Source: Pelagicoccus sp. SDUM812005 (GTDB lineage Bacteria > Verrucomicrobiota > Verrucomicrobiia > Opitutales > Opitutaceae). Taken from it: 64,000 bases of DNA. The notes under the pieces are model-generated. The model searched no databases, was not told the origin of the DNA, and saw only the letters and a program-made list of their open reading frames with translations. Where the stretch lies: positions 62,001 to 126,000 of the forward strand of contig NZ_JARXIA010000002.1 in NCBI RefSeq assembly GCF_031127875.1, written 5' to 3'. The position numbers were made by a program, and so were the translations under genes. Of this stretch, positions 35,878 through 44,735 are shown piece after piece; the first letter of the stretch is position 1, and the number at the start of each line of letters is the position of its first letter.

Positions 35878-37644
35878 ATGGATAGCTTCTCCGAACAGTG
35901 CCTCGACATGGCTCGCTCCATGCTCAGCCACAATTTGGATTCCATCAATCCCGATGGAACCATCACACCCGTCGAAGGTGAAGATTCTCGCTTAGACGAG
36001 TCCGGCCACGCCGCGCTCGCTATCGGTGAGTTCTACCGCGCCACCGGAGAAACCGAGCTTGACGGCAAGGATCTCATCGACCTCGCCGCACGCTGCATCA
36101 CAGCCCAGGCCTTCCGCGACCCTCCGCAAGAGAACGGTCTCGCTTATGCAGCCCTCGCGCTGCTCTCCTTCGGTCCCTCCAAAGAGCGCAATCCCGTCTG
36201 GGAACGCCTCGTCGACGAGACCCGAGAAAACCTCGACCGCCTCCTGCTCAACCGCAGCGACTACAACAACCACTGGCAGTCGTTCAACGTAGCCAAGGCC
36301 GTTTGCCGCTTCTCCCTCGGACTCTCCAAGAAGGACGAAACCGGACGCCTCATCGAGCGCTTCCTCTCCCGCATCGAAGAAACGAGCTCCAACGGCTACT
36401 TCGACGACGTCGGCGACGAAGGCATCGGCGGCTCCTTCTCCCTCTACGGAGTCATGGCCTTCGTCTTCACTCGCCAAGCCCTCCAGCTGCACAGCAACCC
36501 GGGCCTCCGCGAGCGCAAGCTCCCCTCCCTCCGCACCTTCGCGGAAAAGTACATCAAGCTCCTTCCGGACATGGTCCGCGAAGACGGCCTCGGCTGGACC
36601 TGCTCCGAAAACGCCGGCGCCTACGGCCAGATGCACCTCATCTCCCTGCTCCTGCAAGGATTCCGTGACGGATGGGTCCCCGACGACAAGCGCCCCAAGT
36701 ACTTCGACCTGCTGCGCCGCCTCTTCTACTTCTTCTACGTTACCTACCTCGACCAAGAGCACGGCTACCTCGTAGTCCGCGACGGCGAGCGTACCGCGTA
36801 CCGCAACCACACCACCCGCATGGCGAACTTCGACGGAGCTCGCTACCTCAGCCAGTGGTCCCGCCTCTCCAAGCAGATCGACGCGCCCGCCGCCGCTGCC
36901 CCCGAGCCATTCAAGTCCGGTTGCCGCTTCGTCATCTTCGACAAGTCCAACAAGAAGGAACAAGGCCTCCTGCTCTACCGCAACGTAGAGTCCGGCCTGC
37001 AAGTGCAGATGCCGCTCATGTCCAGCAACGGACACGCCACCGCCGACTGCCAAGCCTTCCCCCACTCCCCCGGCGTCTTCGACTGGCCCAACAGCCAGTA
37101 CGCGCCCATCATGATCCCTGAGCTCACCGTAGGAGACAACGTCTTCGTCCCCTCCTACTACGGAAAGAAGTGCACCACCGGCCTCGGCTTCAAGCGCTCC
37201 TTCTACTTCCGCTACGAGCAGCCCGAGTGGATCAACACCCAAGAGCAGATCGTTCCCGGACTCGGAACCGTCAAGGTCAACTGGAACTTCGCCGGCAACC
37301 AGATCTCCTGCGAGTTCATCTACAGCGTCAAGAACCAGGTCACCCTCGACCGCTTCCGCTACATGCTCGCCATCGCCTCGCCGCACTCCAGCTACCGCCT
37401 CGAGACCTCGCCCATGCTCGGCGCCGAAGGCCTGCGTTGCTCCATCCAAAAGGACGACTTCCAAGGCACTTGGAAGGAAACCGAAGTGGTCACCAACGAC
37501 AGCGCCTACCGCACCAACTACGGCAACCTGCACTACCTGCAGATCCTCGAGCGCGACCACCCGCTCATCATGCGTCCCGGCCAAACCTACCGCTTCGCCG
37601 CTACCTTCGATCCCGATATCATCGCGATCGGAGACGCCCAATAA
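35878..37644 (+). CDS. Uncharacterised protein with alpha-barrel-like N-terminal half
   Basis: A 588-residue cytosolic protein (no signal). Residues 1-330 have repeated paired helices with aromatic and acidic caps (HAALAIGEFYRATGE, GLAYAALALLSFG, YNNHWQSFNVAKAVCRF, YGQMHLISLLLQGF) as in alpha/alpha-toroid glycosidases or lyases. Residues 340-588 are strand-rich (VNWNFAGNQISCEFIYSVKN, YRFAATFDPDI) and could be a beta-sandwich, as in heparinase II/III-like lyases. No specific family or catalytic residues can be named. It lies 145 bp after rho and ends at a terminator. Cytosolic oligosaccharide handling is a guess. Confidence 0.65.
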   Translation: MDSFSEQCLDMARSMLSHNLDSINPDGTITPVEGEDSRLDESGHAALAIGEFYRATGETELDGKDLIDLAARCITAQAFRDPPQENGLAYAALALLSFGPSKERNPVWERLVDETRENLDRLLLNRSDYNNHWQSFNVAKAVCRFSLGLSKKDETGRLIERFLSRIEETSSNGYFDDVGDEGIGGSFSLYGVMAFVFTRQALQLHSNPGLRERKLPSLRTFAEKYIKLLPDMVREDGLGWTCSENAGAYGQMHLISLLLQGFRDGWVPDDKRPKYFDLLRRLFYFFYVTYLDQEHGYLVVRDGERTAYRNHTTRMANFDGARYLSQWSRLSKQIDAPAAAAPEPFKSGCRFVIFDKSNKKEQGLLLYRNVESGLQVQMPLMSSNGHATADCQAFPHSPGVFDWPNSQYAPIMIPELTVGDNVFVPSYYGKKCTTGLGFKRSFYFRYEQPEWINTQEQIVPGLGTVKVNWNFAGNQISCEFIYSVKNQVTLDRFRYMLAIASPHSSYRLETSPMLGAEGLRCSIQKDDFQGTWKETEVVTNDSAYRTNYGNLHYLQILERDHPLIMRPGQTYRFAATFDPDIIAIGDAQ

Positions 37645-37672
37645 GCGAGCCGCGCCACAGGCAACCTTTCGA

Positions 37673-37701
37673 ACGCCGAGTCTTACGACTCGGTGTTTTT
37701 T
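37673..37701 (+). terminator. Intrinsic terminator after the 35878 gene
   Basis: CGCCGAGTC (37674-37682) pairs, with one G-T wobble, with GACTCGGTG (37687-37695) around loop TTAC, followed by a long T run. Confidence 0.9.
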
Positions 37702-37780
37702 TATGCCTGCCCCCAAGCCCTCAGTATCATTGCTAATCATTTGCGGGAATTCTGCATTCTGGTTATGGTTTGATGCCTCC

Positions 37781-40700
37781 ATGCCCCCGATACCCCCGAT
37801 CATAGTCCGACTCGCCCTCCTCGCCTCGATCGCGCTCGGCTGCGCCGCCCAGGCGACCGAAACCTACGCCCCCACCTACCCCGACCCCAACCTGGAAAAA
37901 TGGCGCTGGAGCGAGTTCCCCTTTCTCGACGGCCGAGGCGTCACCTGCATGACCGAGCACCCCGACAACGTCTACTGGTTCGGCGGAGCGGGCAGCCTCT
38001 ACCGATACGACGGCTACGAGGTTGAAGAATACGGCCCCTCCAGCGGATACCTCGGCTCCGCCACCCTCTGCCTCGCCAAATCGCCGGACGGCGCCCTCTA
38101 CGCGGGCAGCGACCAAGGCCTTTTCCGACTGGAAGGCGAGAGTTGGCAAGCCATCGTCGCCAGCGAACGACCCGGCAGGATCCAAGTCCGAGACATCGAC
38201 TTCTTCCCGGACGGCACCGTCCTCGTCAGCATCGGCGAACGGGAGGAGAATATCGAGACCCCAAGCAACTGGCACGGACTTGCCCTCCTGCGCGGCGACA
38301 CCCTTACCCTGCTCGGTGACACCGGAGCAAGCGACCTTACCGAAGGAATCCAATCCAACGTCTCGCTCCAAGCCAGTCCCCCGCCACCAGAGGCCTGTAT
38401 CCAAATGCTGGATTTCAGCCGACTCAACAGCACGGCCAGCCTCATTGCATCCGACGGTCTCGTTTACGCCACAGTCACCGAAAACAACGGCGACGCCAAC
38501 AAGATCGCCCGCTTCCGCTACCAAGCCGAAAGCCAAGACCTGCAGCTCGTCGACGCCTTCAGTCGGGAACACGGGATCAACCTCGACAGCCTTTCCCACG
38601 TAGTCGAAGACCAGCAAGGCAAGGTCTGGGCAACCAGCAACAGCGCCGTAAACGGCGTTTGCCGCTGGGACGGCACCAGCTGGGAACATATCGACATCTC
38701 CGACCACTTTCCCGGCTCCGAGCTATTCTACTACTCCTACGCGGCGAGCGACGGATCCATCTGGATCGACGGATTCGGCCAATACTTCGTCTACAAATCC
38801 GGAACCTGGTCGAAGTACGCCCCGCCCGACATCCCCCTCACCACCAACAACCGCATCAACTTCTTCGAAAGCGCCGACGGAGCCATGTGGCTCATCGCCA
38901 CCAACTCGAAAGTCTTCCGCCTCGACTACTCCAACCGCACCTGGACTACCCTCGAAGGTCTCTCCTACCAACTCGAAACCGATACCGGCGCGAAATACTA
39001 CCTCAGCCTCGAAGGGAGCATCGTCGCGGAAGAGTCCGGCAGCTGGACAACCTACGATAGCCGCAACGGCCTTATCGACACTCCCATCAAGCTCTTCCTA
39101 AGCTCCTACGGCGAAATCTGGGCCCTCGGCAGCCACCGCGGAGTCGCAGCCCTCGCCTATCAGACCGACTCCGGGCAATGGAAGCAGCTACGATTCCCAG
39201 ATCTCTCCTGGTCCTTCGACCACCGAGCCGCCTTCGAAGACAAGTCCGGACGTCTCTACTTCGCCGCCGCCGTCGACGCAGCGCCCGAACAAAGCCCCGG
39301 CATCATACGCTTTAACCGGCCGAAGCAGGACAAGTCAGACCAGACCCTCATCACCCCCAAACCTCCCGTCGCCAACAAAGGCAGCTACTACGGCATCGGC
39401 CAGGATCACCAGGGTCGCATCTGGGTCGGCGGCCGTCCCGTGGTCACCATCGAGAACAACAGCCTCCAACCCGCCTCCCAATTCAGCGCCCTGTCCACCT
39501 ACGTAGACTACATCTTCAGCTCGCCCGACCAAGAGCTCTGGCTGGTTACCCGAGACCAAGGCATCCTACAAATATCCGCAGAGCAAGAGCGCTGGCACTC
39601 CATCGACACCGGCCTCCCCTCCCACTCCCTCATCTCCGGTTTTTCCGACAACGCTCAAGACGCTTGGATCGCTCTCTCCGACCAGATAGCCCATTACGAC
39701 GGAACGTCTTGGAGCACTTTCATGCCCCTCCCCTACGCCAACTACACCCGGGCCGGAATATCCCTGCAAAAAGGCTCCCGCGACGAACTCCACATCTCCC
39801 AGGTCAGCAACTCCTGGACACGGCGGGCCCTGTCCCCCATTCCCGCGACCACTCTTACCGTACCCTTCCAAACCCTCACCTTTCACAACGACAAGCGAGG
39901 TCCCATCATCAAGATCACTCACTTCGAATCGGAGGTCAGCGAAACGGGAAATACCTCGATCACCTGGCAAGCGATCGACTACCTCGAAAGCACGCCGCGG
40001 TCCGACATCGAATACTCCTACCAACTCGACGACCAGGCCTGGACCCCCTTTCGCAAAAACGACCACCAGCTTTTCCTCGGCCTCCCCTCGGGGCCGCACC
40101 AGCTCAAAGTCAGAGCCCGCGACAACAGCTTCAATACCTCACCCGCCATCGCCGCCATCACCTTCAACGTCGCCTTCCCCGTCTGGCGCAAACTGTGGTT
40201 CCAGGCGACGTTCTCCAGCCTCGTCCTCCTCGTAGTTTTCCTCTGGATACTCACCATAAAGCGCAGTACCCGCCTCGCTTTCCTCAACGAAGACCTTTCG
40301 ATCGCCAACCGACAACTGCAACTCCAGCAAAAGACCATCGAATCCCAAAACGAGTCCCTCCTGCAAAACAAGGCCCACCTCGAGGAACGCGTGCTCGAAA
40401 GGACGAAGGACCTGGAGAAAGCCAAGCTCCGAGCCGAAGAGTCCGACCGGCTGAAGTCCGCCTTCCTCTCCAACGTATCCCACGAGATCCGCACTCCCAT
40501 GAACGCCATCATCGGCTTCTCCGAGCTGCTCATGCACGACCCTCCGGAGGACAAGGAAAAGCAGAGCTTCATCCGAACCATCCAAACCAGCGGCAAGGAC
40601 CTGCTCAACATCATCGACGACATCATCGAGGTCTCCAAAATCGAATCCGAGGCCATCGACATCGAGTACGAAGACGTCTCCGTTGCATGGATACTCAGCC

Positions 40701-41572
40701 AGACCCAGGACACTTTCCGAGGAGTGCTCGCCAGACTGGGCAAGGAAAACCTCAAACTGCTCGTCGATACCGAAGGCCTGCCCGACGGCTGCCTGCTTAG
40801 AACCGACCCCAGCCGCCTCAAGCAAGTCCTCAAAAACCTCATCAGCAACGCCATAAAGTTCACCCCCGACGGCTTCATCCAGCTGAGGTGCGGACCCACT
40901 CCCAGCCGAGACGCCCTCCAATTCGCCGTCGAAGACTCGGGCTTCGGCATCAAAGAAGAACAGCTCTCCCTCATCTTCGAACGCTTCCGCAAAGCCGACC
41001 CCAACAAAGGCCATACCTACCGAGGCAGCGGGCTCGGCCTGCCCATCAGCCAAAACCTCGTCCAAAAGCTCGGCGGAAAGATCCACGTCGATTCCGAACC
41101 CGGAAAAGGCAGCACCTTCTCCTTCACCCTCCCCTGGGACGGACGCACCGAAAACGGCAGCGAAGCCCGCCTCTCGCCGCCCCAAGCAGTAGGCCCCGAA
41201 CAAAAGCCCCCGAAAAATCCCCTCCTGCTCGTCGAGGACGAAGAAGCGAACGTCACCCTCATCGCTAGAATGCTCGATCGCCTCGCCCTCCCCTTCGTCC
41301 ACGCCGCCACCGCCGAGCGCGCGATCGAGCTCTGCCAACGCAAGACCTTCTCCGCCGTCCTCATGGATATCAAGCTGCCCGATATGCAGGGAGACGTAGC
41401 AGCCCTGCGCATTCGAGGAATCGACCCCCACCTCCCCATCATCTCCCAAACGGCCTACGCCATGTCCGGAGAACGCGAGCGCTTCAGCCAAGCCCCCTTC
41501 ACCGCCTACCTGTCCAAGCCGCTTACCCTCGAAAACCTCGCCGCCGCTCTCCACGCCTGCATGCGAGCGTGA
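37781..41572 (+). CDS. Propeller-type hybrid histidine kinase
   Basis: A 1263-residue sensor when started at the ATG at 37781, which gives a signal peptide ([15 protein letters not shown]). The periplasmic part (about 25-725) has Reg_prop-like blades ([24 protein letters not shown]), followed by a Y_Y_Y-type Ig domain (about 730-800). A membrane helix lies at about 805-827 and a coiled coil to about 885. Then come HisKA with His901 ([17 protein letters not shown]), an HATPase ([17 protein letters not shown]) and a receiver with Asp1196 (VLMDIKLPD). There is no HTH domain, unlike Bacteroides polysaccharide sensors. The phosphorelay exit is unknown; the distant HPt protein (10201) and response regulator (9454) are candidates. 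Confidence 0.92.
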   Translation: MPPIPPIIVRLALLASIALGCAAQATETYAPTYPDPNLEKWRWSEFPFLDGRGVTCMTEHPDNVYWFGGAGSLYRYDGYEVEEYGPSSGYLGSATLCLAKSPDGALYAGSDQGLFRLEGESWQAIVASERPGRIQVRDIDFFPDGTVLVSIGEREENIETPSNWHGLALLRGDTLTLLGDTGASDLTEGIQSNVSLQASPPPPEACIQMLDFSRLNSTASLIASDGLVYATVTENNGDANKIARFRYQAESQDLQLVDAFSREHGINLDSLSHVVEDQQGKVWATSNSAVNGVCRWDGTSWEHIDISDHFPGSELFYYSYAASDGSIWIDGFGQYFVYKSGTWSKYAPPDIPLTTNNRINFFESADGAMWLIATNSKVFRLDYSNRTWTTLEGLSYQLETDTGAKYYLSLEGSIVAEESGSWTTYDSRNGLIDTPIKLFLSSYGEIWALGSHRGVAALAYQTDSGQWKQLRFPDLSWSFDHRAAFEDKSGRLYFAAAVDAAPEQSPGIIRFNRPKQDKSDQTLITPKPPVANKGSYYGIGQDHQGRIWVGGRPVVTIENNSLQPASQFSALSTYVDYIFSSPDQELWLVTRDQGILQISAEQERWHSIDTGLPSHSLISGFSDNAQDAWIALSDQIAHYDGTSWSTFMPLPYANYTRAGISLQKGSRDELHISQVSNSWTRRALSPIPATTLTVPFQTLTFHNDKRGPIIKITHFESEVSETGNTSITWQAIDYLESTPRSDIEYSYQLDDQAWTPFRKNDHQLFLGLPSGPHQLKVRARDNSFNTSPAIAAITFNVAFPVWRKLWFQATFSSLVLLVVFLWILTIKRSTRLAFLNEDLSIANRQLQLQQKTIESQNESLLQNKAHLEERVLERTKDLEKAKLRAEESDRLKSAFLSNVSHEIRTPMNAIIGFSELLMHDPPEDKEKQSFIRTIQTSGKDLLNIIDDIIEVSKIESEAIDIEYEDVSVAWILSQTQDTFRGVLARLGKENLKLLVDTEGLPDGCLLRTDPSRLKQVLKNLISNAIKFTPDGFIQLRCGPTPSRDALQFAVEDSGFGIKEEQLSLIFERFRKADPNKGHTYRGSGLGLPISQNLVQKLGGKIHVDSEPGKGSTFSFTLPWDGRTENGSEARLSPPQAVGPEQKPPKNPLLLVEDEEANVTLIARMLDRLALPFVHAATAERAIELCQRKTFSAVLMDIKLPDMQGDVAALRIRGIDPHLPIISQTAYAMSGERERFSQAPFTAYLSKPLTLENLAAALHACMRA

Positions 41573-41669
41573 GCCCTCGGCTAGCGCTCCCCGCCACCCT
41601 GCTCCAAAAATGCGTTGCCAGCGCCCGGCCCGCTTCTACGGTCGAGGCTCTTCAAGACTTTCCTTCCCA

Positions 41670-42425
41670 ATGTTAGCCAAACGCATCATCCCTTGCCTCG
41701 ACGTCCACGCCGGCCGCGTCGTCAAAGGCGTTAAGTTCAAAGAGCTCCGCGACGCAGGCGATCCCGTCGAATCCGCCAAAGCCTACGACCAGCAAGGCGC
41801 CGACGAACTCGTATTCCTCGACATCACCGCCTCCTCCGACGAACGCCAGATCATGCGCGACGTCGTCGAGCGCACCGCCTCCGAATGCTTCATGCCCCTC
41901 ACCGTCGGAGGCGGACTCCGCACCGTCGAAGACATCCGCAAAATGCTGCACTCCGGGGCCGACAAGGTTTCCCTCAACACCGCCGCCATCAACAACCCAG
42001 ACCTCATCTTCGATTCCGCCAAGAAGTTCGGCAACCAATGCATCGTGCTCGCCATCGACGCCAAGCGCGACGGCGACTCCTGGCGCGTCTTCACCCACGG
42101 CGGACGCAACCCCACCCCCCTCGACGCCATCGAGTGGGCCAAGAAAGCCGTTTCCCTCGGGGCAGGCGAAATCCTCCTCACCAGCATGGACGCCGACGGC
42201 ACCCTCGCCGGCTACGACTGCGAGCTCACCCGCCGCATCTCCGAATCCGTCGAGGTCCCCGTCATCGCCTCCGGCGGAGCCGGCAATCTCGACCACATGG
42301 TCGACGTGCTCGAAAAAGGCAAAGCCTCCGCCGTGCTCGCCGCCTCCATCTTCCACTTCGGCACCTACACCATCCAGCAAGCCAAGGAACACCTCGCCGC
42401 CGCCGGCCTGCCCGCTCGGCTCTAA
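41670..42425 (+). CDS. hisF: Imidazole glycerol phosphate synthase, cyclase subunit
   Basis: A 251-residue TIM-barrel enzyme that, with HisH, makes imidazole glycerol phosphate and AICAR in histidine synthesis. The ATG at 41670 gives [20 protein letters not shown], with the catalytic Asp of the first strand; the second catalytic Asp falls in [10 protein letters not shown]. The phosphate-binding segments [12 protein letters not shown] and VIASGGAGN are present. Length is normal. The upstream frame extension is not family-like. No other his gene is nearby. Confidence 0.96.
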   Translation: MLAKRIIPCLDVHAGRVVKGVKFKELRDAGDPVESAKAYDQQGADELVFLDITASSDERQIMRDVVERTASECFMPLTVGGGLRTVEDIRKMLHSGADKVSLNTAAINNPDLIFDSAKKFGNQCIVLAIDAKRDGDSWRVFTHGGRNPTPLDAIEWAKKAVSLGAGEILLTSMDADGTLAGYDCELTRRISESVEVPVIASGGAGNLDHMVDVLEKGKASAVLAASIFHFGTYTIQQAKEHLAAAGLPARL

Positions 42426-42456
42426 GGCTCCCAGGCCCACCCACTCGTCTCGCAAA

Positions 42457-42891
42457 ATGGAGCTCACCAAATTTTCGGACTACAGCCTGAGGATGCTCCT
42501 CTACCTCGGGCTCAATCCGGACCGCTTGGTTTCCCTCGTGGAAATCGCCGACGCCTACTCCATCTCCCGAAACCATCTGGTCAAAATCTCGAAGCGCCTC
42601 GCCCAACTGGACCTCGTCCAAGCCACCCGGGGCAAAGGCGGAGGAATCCAGCTCGCCAAACCGCCCGCCGAAATAAACATTGGCGCCGTCGTCAGAAGCA
42701 CCGAAGGCCATAGCCCGCTCGTCGAATGCTTCGACCCAGGCAGCAACACCTGCTGCATTATAAAGAGCTGCTCCCTCAAAGGCGCCCTCAAGAAAGCCGA
42801 AAACGCCTTCTACGCCGAACTCGACCAGCACACCCTGCAAAGCCTCCTCAAAAACCGCAAAGGCCTCAGTCTCGCATTTGCGAAAGATTGA
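42457..42891 (+). CDS. nsrR: Rrf2-family regulator, NsrR-like
   Basis: A 144-residue repressor. The winged helix starts MELTKFSDYSLRMLLYLG, with recognition region SISRNHLVKISKRLAQLDLV and wing TRGKGGGIQLAKP. Iron-sulfur cysteines are Cys91, Cys99/Cys100 and Cys105 in ECFDPGSNTCCIIKSC, matching NsrR, the [4Fe-4S]/[2Fe-2S] nitric oxide sensor. NO destroys the cluster and relieves repression. It lies 31 bp after hisF and is followed by a 254-bp gap with an NsrR-like palindrome and then redox genes, including a globin, which supports the name. The doubled cysteine at 99/100 is unusual. Confidence 0.88.
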   Translation: MELTKFSDYSLRMLLYLGLNPDRLVSLVEIADAYSISRNHLVKISKRLAQLDLVQATRGKGGGIQLAKPPAEINIGAVVRSTEGHSPLVECFDPGSNTCCIIKSCSLKGALKKAENAFYAELDQHTLQSLLKNRKGLSLAFAKD

Positions 42892-43070
42892 GCGCCCGAT
42901 TTTCCGCGCCACCCTGCCGCGACGTCAAAATCCCGCAGCTACTAGGATTTCAAAAACGATTCCCGATTAAAGAAATTCATAGTTCGCCTAGTTGAGACCT
43001 AGTCGCGGAAAATGTAGTTATATTCCCCCTACAAATGCAGCCGAACGAAGGGCGCAACGCATTTTCTTAA

Positions 43071-43093
43071 AAGTAATATTTGAAATACTTCTT
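43071..43093. promoter_or_regulatory. Candidate NsrR operator
   Basis: A 23-bp near-palindrome of 11-1-11 form with arms starting AAG and ending ATTT / AAAT and CTT; 9 of 11 arm pairs match. It has the layout of the enterobacterial NsrR site (AAG-N4-ATTT-N-AAAT-N4-CTT). It lies 53 bp upstream of the 43146 start, in the only gap between nsrR and the redox genes. A promoter nearby is not clearly resolved; TTGAGA 42992-42997 with TAGTTA 43015-43020 (17 bp apart) is one candidate. Confidence 0.6.
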
Positions 43094-43115
43094 TTGGCAT
43101 CGCCGATGCTAAAAC

Positions 43116-43143
43116 CGGATTAGATTCCCAATCGCCTAATCCG
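43116..43143 (+). promoter_or_regulatory. Inverted repeat directly before the 43146 start codon
   Basis: CGGATTAG (43116-43123) and CTAATCCG (43136-43143) form a perfect 8-bp stem with a 12-base loop. It ends two bases before the ATG. In RNA this could hide the ribosome binding region; as DNA it could be another operator. Confidence 0.5.
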
Positions 43144-43145
43144 AA

Positions 43146-43742
43146 ATGAAAAAGAAAAACATCCTCTACGCAGCCTTCCTCGGAGGAACGCTGCTGGTTT
43201 CCTCGCTATTCCTAACCGCTTGCGGCGACAGCGCCAACGCCGCAACCGGAGGCATCTCGCCTCAAAAAATGGCGGACGGGCTTCACCTCGTGATGAAGTC
43301 GGACCGCACCATCTACACCCGCAACGTCGTCAATCGCCTCGTCAAACAGGACAAGGTAATCAATGCCTCCGAGCATTGGGCCGACGAAAAGGCCCTGCCT
43401 CTCCCCGCCCAGATGTTTCGCATGGGGGCGGAGATGGTAGCTAAGGAACCCAACGCCGGCTTCTCCTACTCGCTGCAATCGATCTGGCCCATCAACGCCC
43501 AAAACGCTCCCAAAACCGAAGCCGAAAAAGCCGGGCTTCAATACGTAATTGATAATCCAGGACAGAACTACTACGCCGAAGAAGAGCTCGGCGGCGTCAA
43601 GTACTTCACCGGAGTCTACGCCGATACCGGAGTCGCCGCCGCCTGCGTCGACTGCCACAACGAACACAAAGACTCTCCCAAAACCGACTTCAAACTCGGC
43701 GACGTCATGGGCGGCGTCGTGATCCGAATTCCCTTGGACTAG
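43146..43742 (+). CDS. DUF3365-like c-type heme lipoprotein
   Basis: A 198-residue lipoprotein with lipobox LTAC (Cys26) after a long hydrophobic run. It has one covalent heme site, CVDCH near residue 164. The overall pattern (FRMGAEMVAKEPNAGFSYSLQSIWPINAQNAPKTEAE, GVKYFTGVYADTGVAAACVDCHN) matches the DUF3365/Tll0287-like family of heme-binding PAS-like sensors and electron carriers. It is the first gene behind the NsrR-like operator. Role inferred: periplasmic electron carrier or NO/heme sensor of the cluster. Confidence 0.82.
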   Translation: MKKKNILYAAFLGGTLLVSSLFLTACGDSANAATGGISPQKMADGLHLVMKSDRTIYTRNVVNRLVKQDKVINASEHWADEKALPLPAQMFRMGAEMVAKEPNAGFSYSLQSIWPINAQNAPKTEAEKAGLQYVIDNPGQNYYAEEELGGVKYFTGVYADTGVAAACVDCHNEHKDSPKTDFKLGDVMGGVVIRIPLD

Positions 43743-43812
43743 GTCTTGCCACCTGAACCTAGCAGAGCCTCGCCCAGAGGCTCTGCTTCCCAATCCCGGG
43801 CCCTCCTCCTCC

Positions 43813-44196
43813 ATGAACGCCAACTGGAAGCATAGCCTCGCTATCCTTGCTCTCGCCCTCGTCGCCTGCGGCGAGAAGCCCTCCGCCAAGTCCCCCGCAG
43901 CCTTCGACCCGACCTCCGTTCCTCTCGACGATCCCGACCTCGCTGCCGGCCAACAAACCTGGTCCAGCACCTGCGCGACCTGCCACCTCTCCGGACTCAC
44001 TGGAGCCCCCATCATCGGCAACAAAACCGCTTGGGCTCCCCGCATCGCCCAAGGCCTGGAAACCCTCTACGACCACGCCCTCAACGGCTTCATCGGTCCC
44101 GAATACACCGAGATGCCCCCCAAGGGCGGTTTCGCGGAACTGACCGATGAGCAAGTAAAGCAAGCTGTCCGCTTCATGACTCACCTCAGCCAATAA
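43813..44196 (+). CDS. Monoheme class I cytochrome c lipoprotein
   Basis: A 127-residue protein with a lipoprotein signal (LALVAC, Cys18) and one CATCH heme site near residue 57. The second axial ligand is likely the Met of TEMPPKGGF. It has the ordinary small class I cytochrome c shape (about 80 residues after the linker) and would act in the periplasm as an electron carrier. It lies 70 bp after the DUF3365-like gene and 29 bp before the globin gene, on the same strand. Confidence 0.88.
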   Translation: MNANWKHSLAILALALVACGEKPSAKSPAAFDPTSVPLDDPDLAAGQQTWSSTCATCHLSGLTGAPIIGNKTAWAPRIAQGLETLYDHALNGFIGPEYTEMPPKGGFAELTDEQVKQAVRFMTHLSQ

Positions 44197-44225
44197 TTAA
44201 TTCCGATCCTCAACCTCCGACCTCT

Positions 44226-44642
44226 ATGACAGAAAGACAAATCGAACTCGTTCAAACCTCCTGGGAAAAGTGTATCCCAATCGCCGATACGGCCGCAGCC
44301 ATCTTCTACGCGAAGCTCTTCGAGCTAGACCCGAGCCTCCGACCTCTCTTCACCAGCGACATCAAGGAACAAGGCAAGAAGCTGATGACCATGATCACAA
44401 CCGCCGTGCGAGGCCTCAACAACCTGGAAGGCATCGTCGGCGCCGTTCAGGCCATGGGCAAGCGCCACTCGGGCTACGGTGTCAAGGACCAGCACTACGA
44501 AACCGTAGGGACCGCCCTAATCTGGACGCTCGGACAAGGGCTAGGCGACGACTTCACCGACGAAACCAAGGAAGCGTGGATCGCCACCTACACGCTTCTC
44601 GCCACCACCATGAAAGACGCCGCCAACGAAAACGCTGCGTAA
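44226..44642 (+). CDS. Single-domain globin
   Basis: A 138-residue globin of the Vitreoscilla haemoglobin/flavohaemoglobin-head type, without a reductase domain. The start is MTERQIELVQTSWEKCIPIA; the proximal His lies in MGKRHSGYGV or the following DQHYETVG, as in bacterial globins. Such proteins bind O2 and NO and with a partner reductase oxidise NO to nitrate. Here the fused flavoprotein encoded next could serve as the electron source, but that is inference. It fits the NsrR context. Confidence 0.88.
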   Translation: MTERQIELVQTSWEKCIPIADTAAAIFYAKLFELDPSLRPLFTSDIKEQGKKLMTMITTAVRGLNNLEGIVGAVQAMGKRHSGYGVKDQHYETVGTALIWTLGQGLGDDFTDETKEAWIATYTLLATTMKDAANENAA

Positions 44643-44686
44643 CGATTTTCTAACTACAAATTAGATACAGGTAGACGCTTAGAGAG

Positions 44687-44714
44687 GGTGCGGGGTTCAT
44701 GCGAGCCCCGCACC
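44687..44714 (+). terminator. Strong hairpin between globin and flavoprotein genes
   Basis: Perfect 9-bp arms GGTGCGGGG (44687-44695) and CCCCGCACC (44706-44714) enclose a 10-base loop; no T run follows directly. It may be a partial terminator or an mRNA-processing hairpin 22 bp before the TTG start of the next gene. Confidence 0.55.
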
Positions 44715-44735
44715 TAAGCGAGTCCCCCTTCTTCC

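Noticed and set aside
35992-37803. 603-residue open frame on the minus strand over the 35878 gene
   Set aside because: It is Val/Glu/Gly-rich without motifs and is fully antisense to a well-behaved gene; open by GC-rich codon usage.
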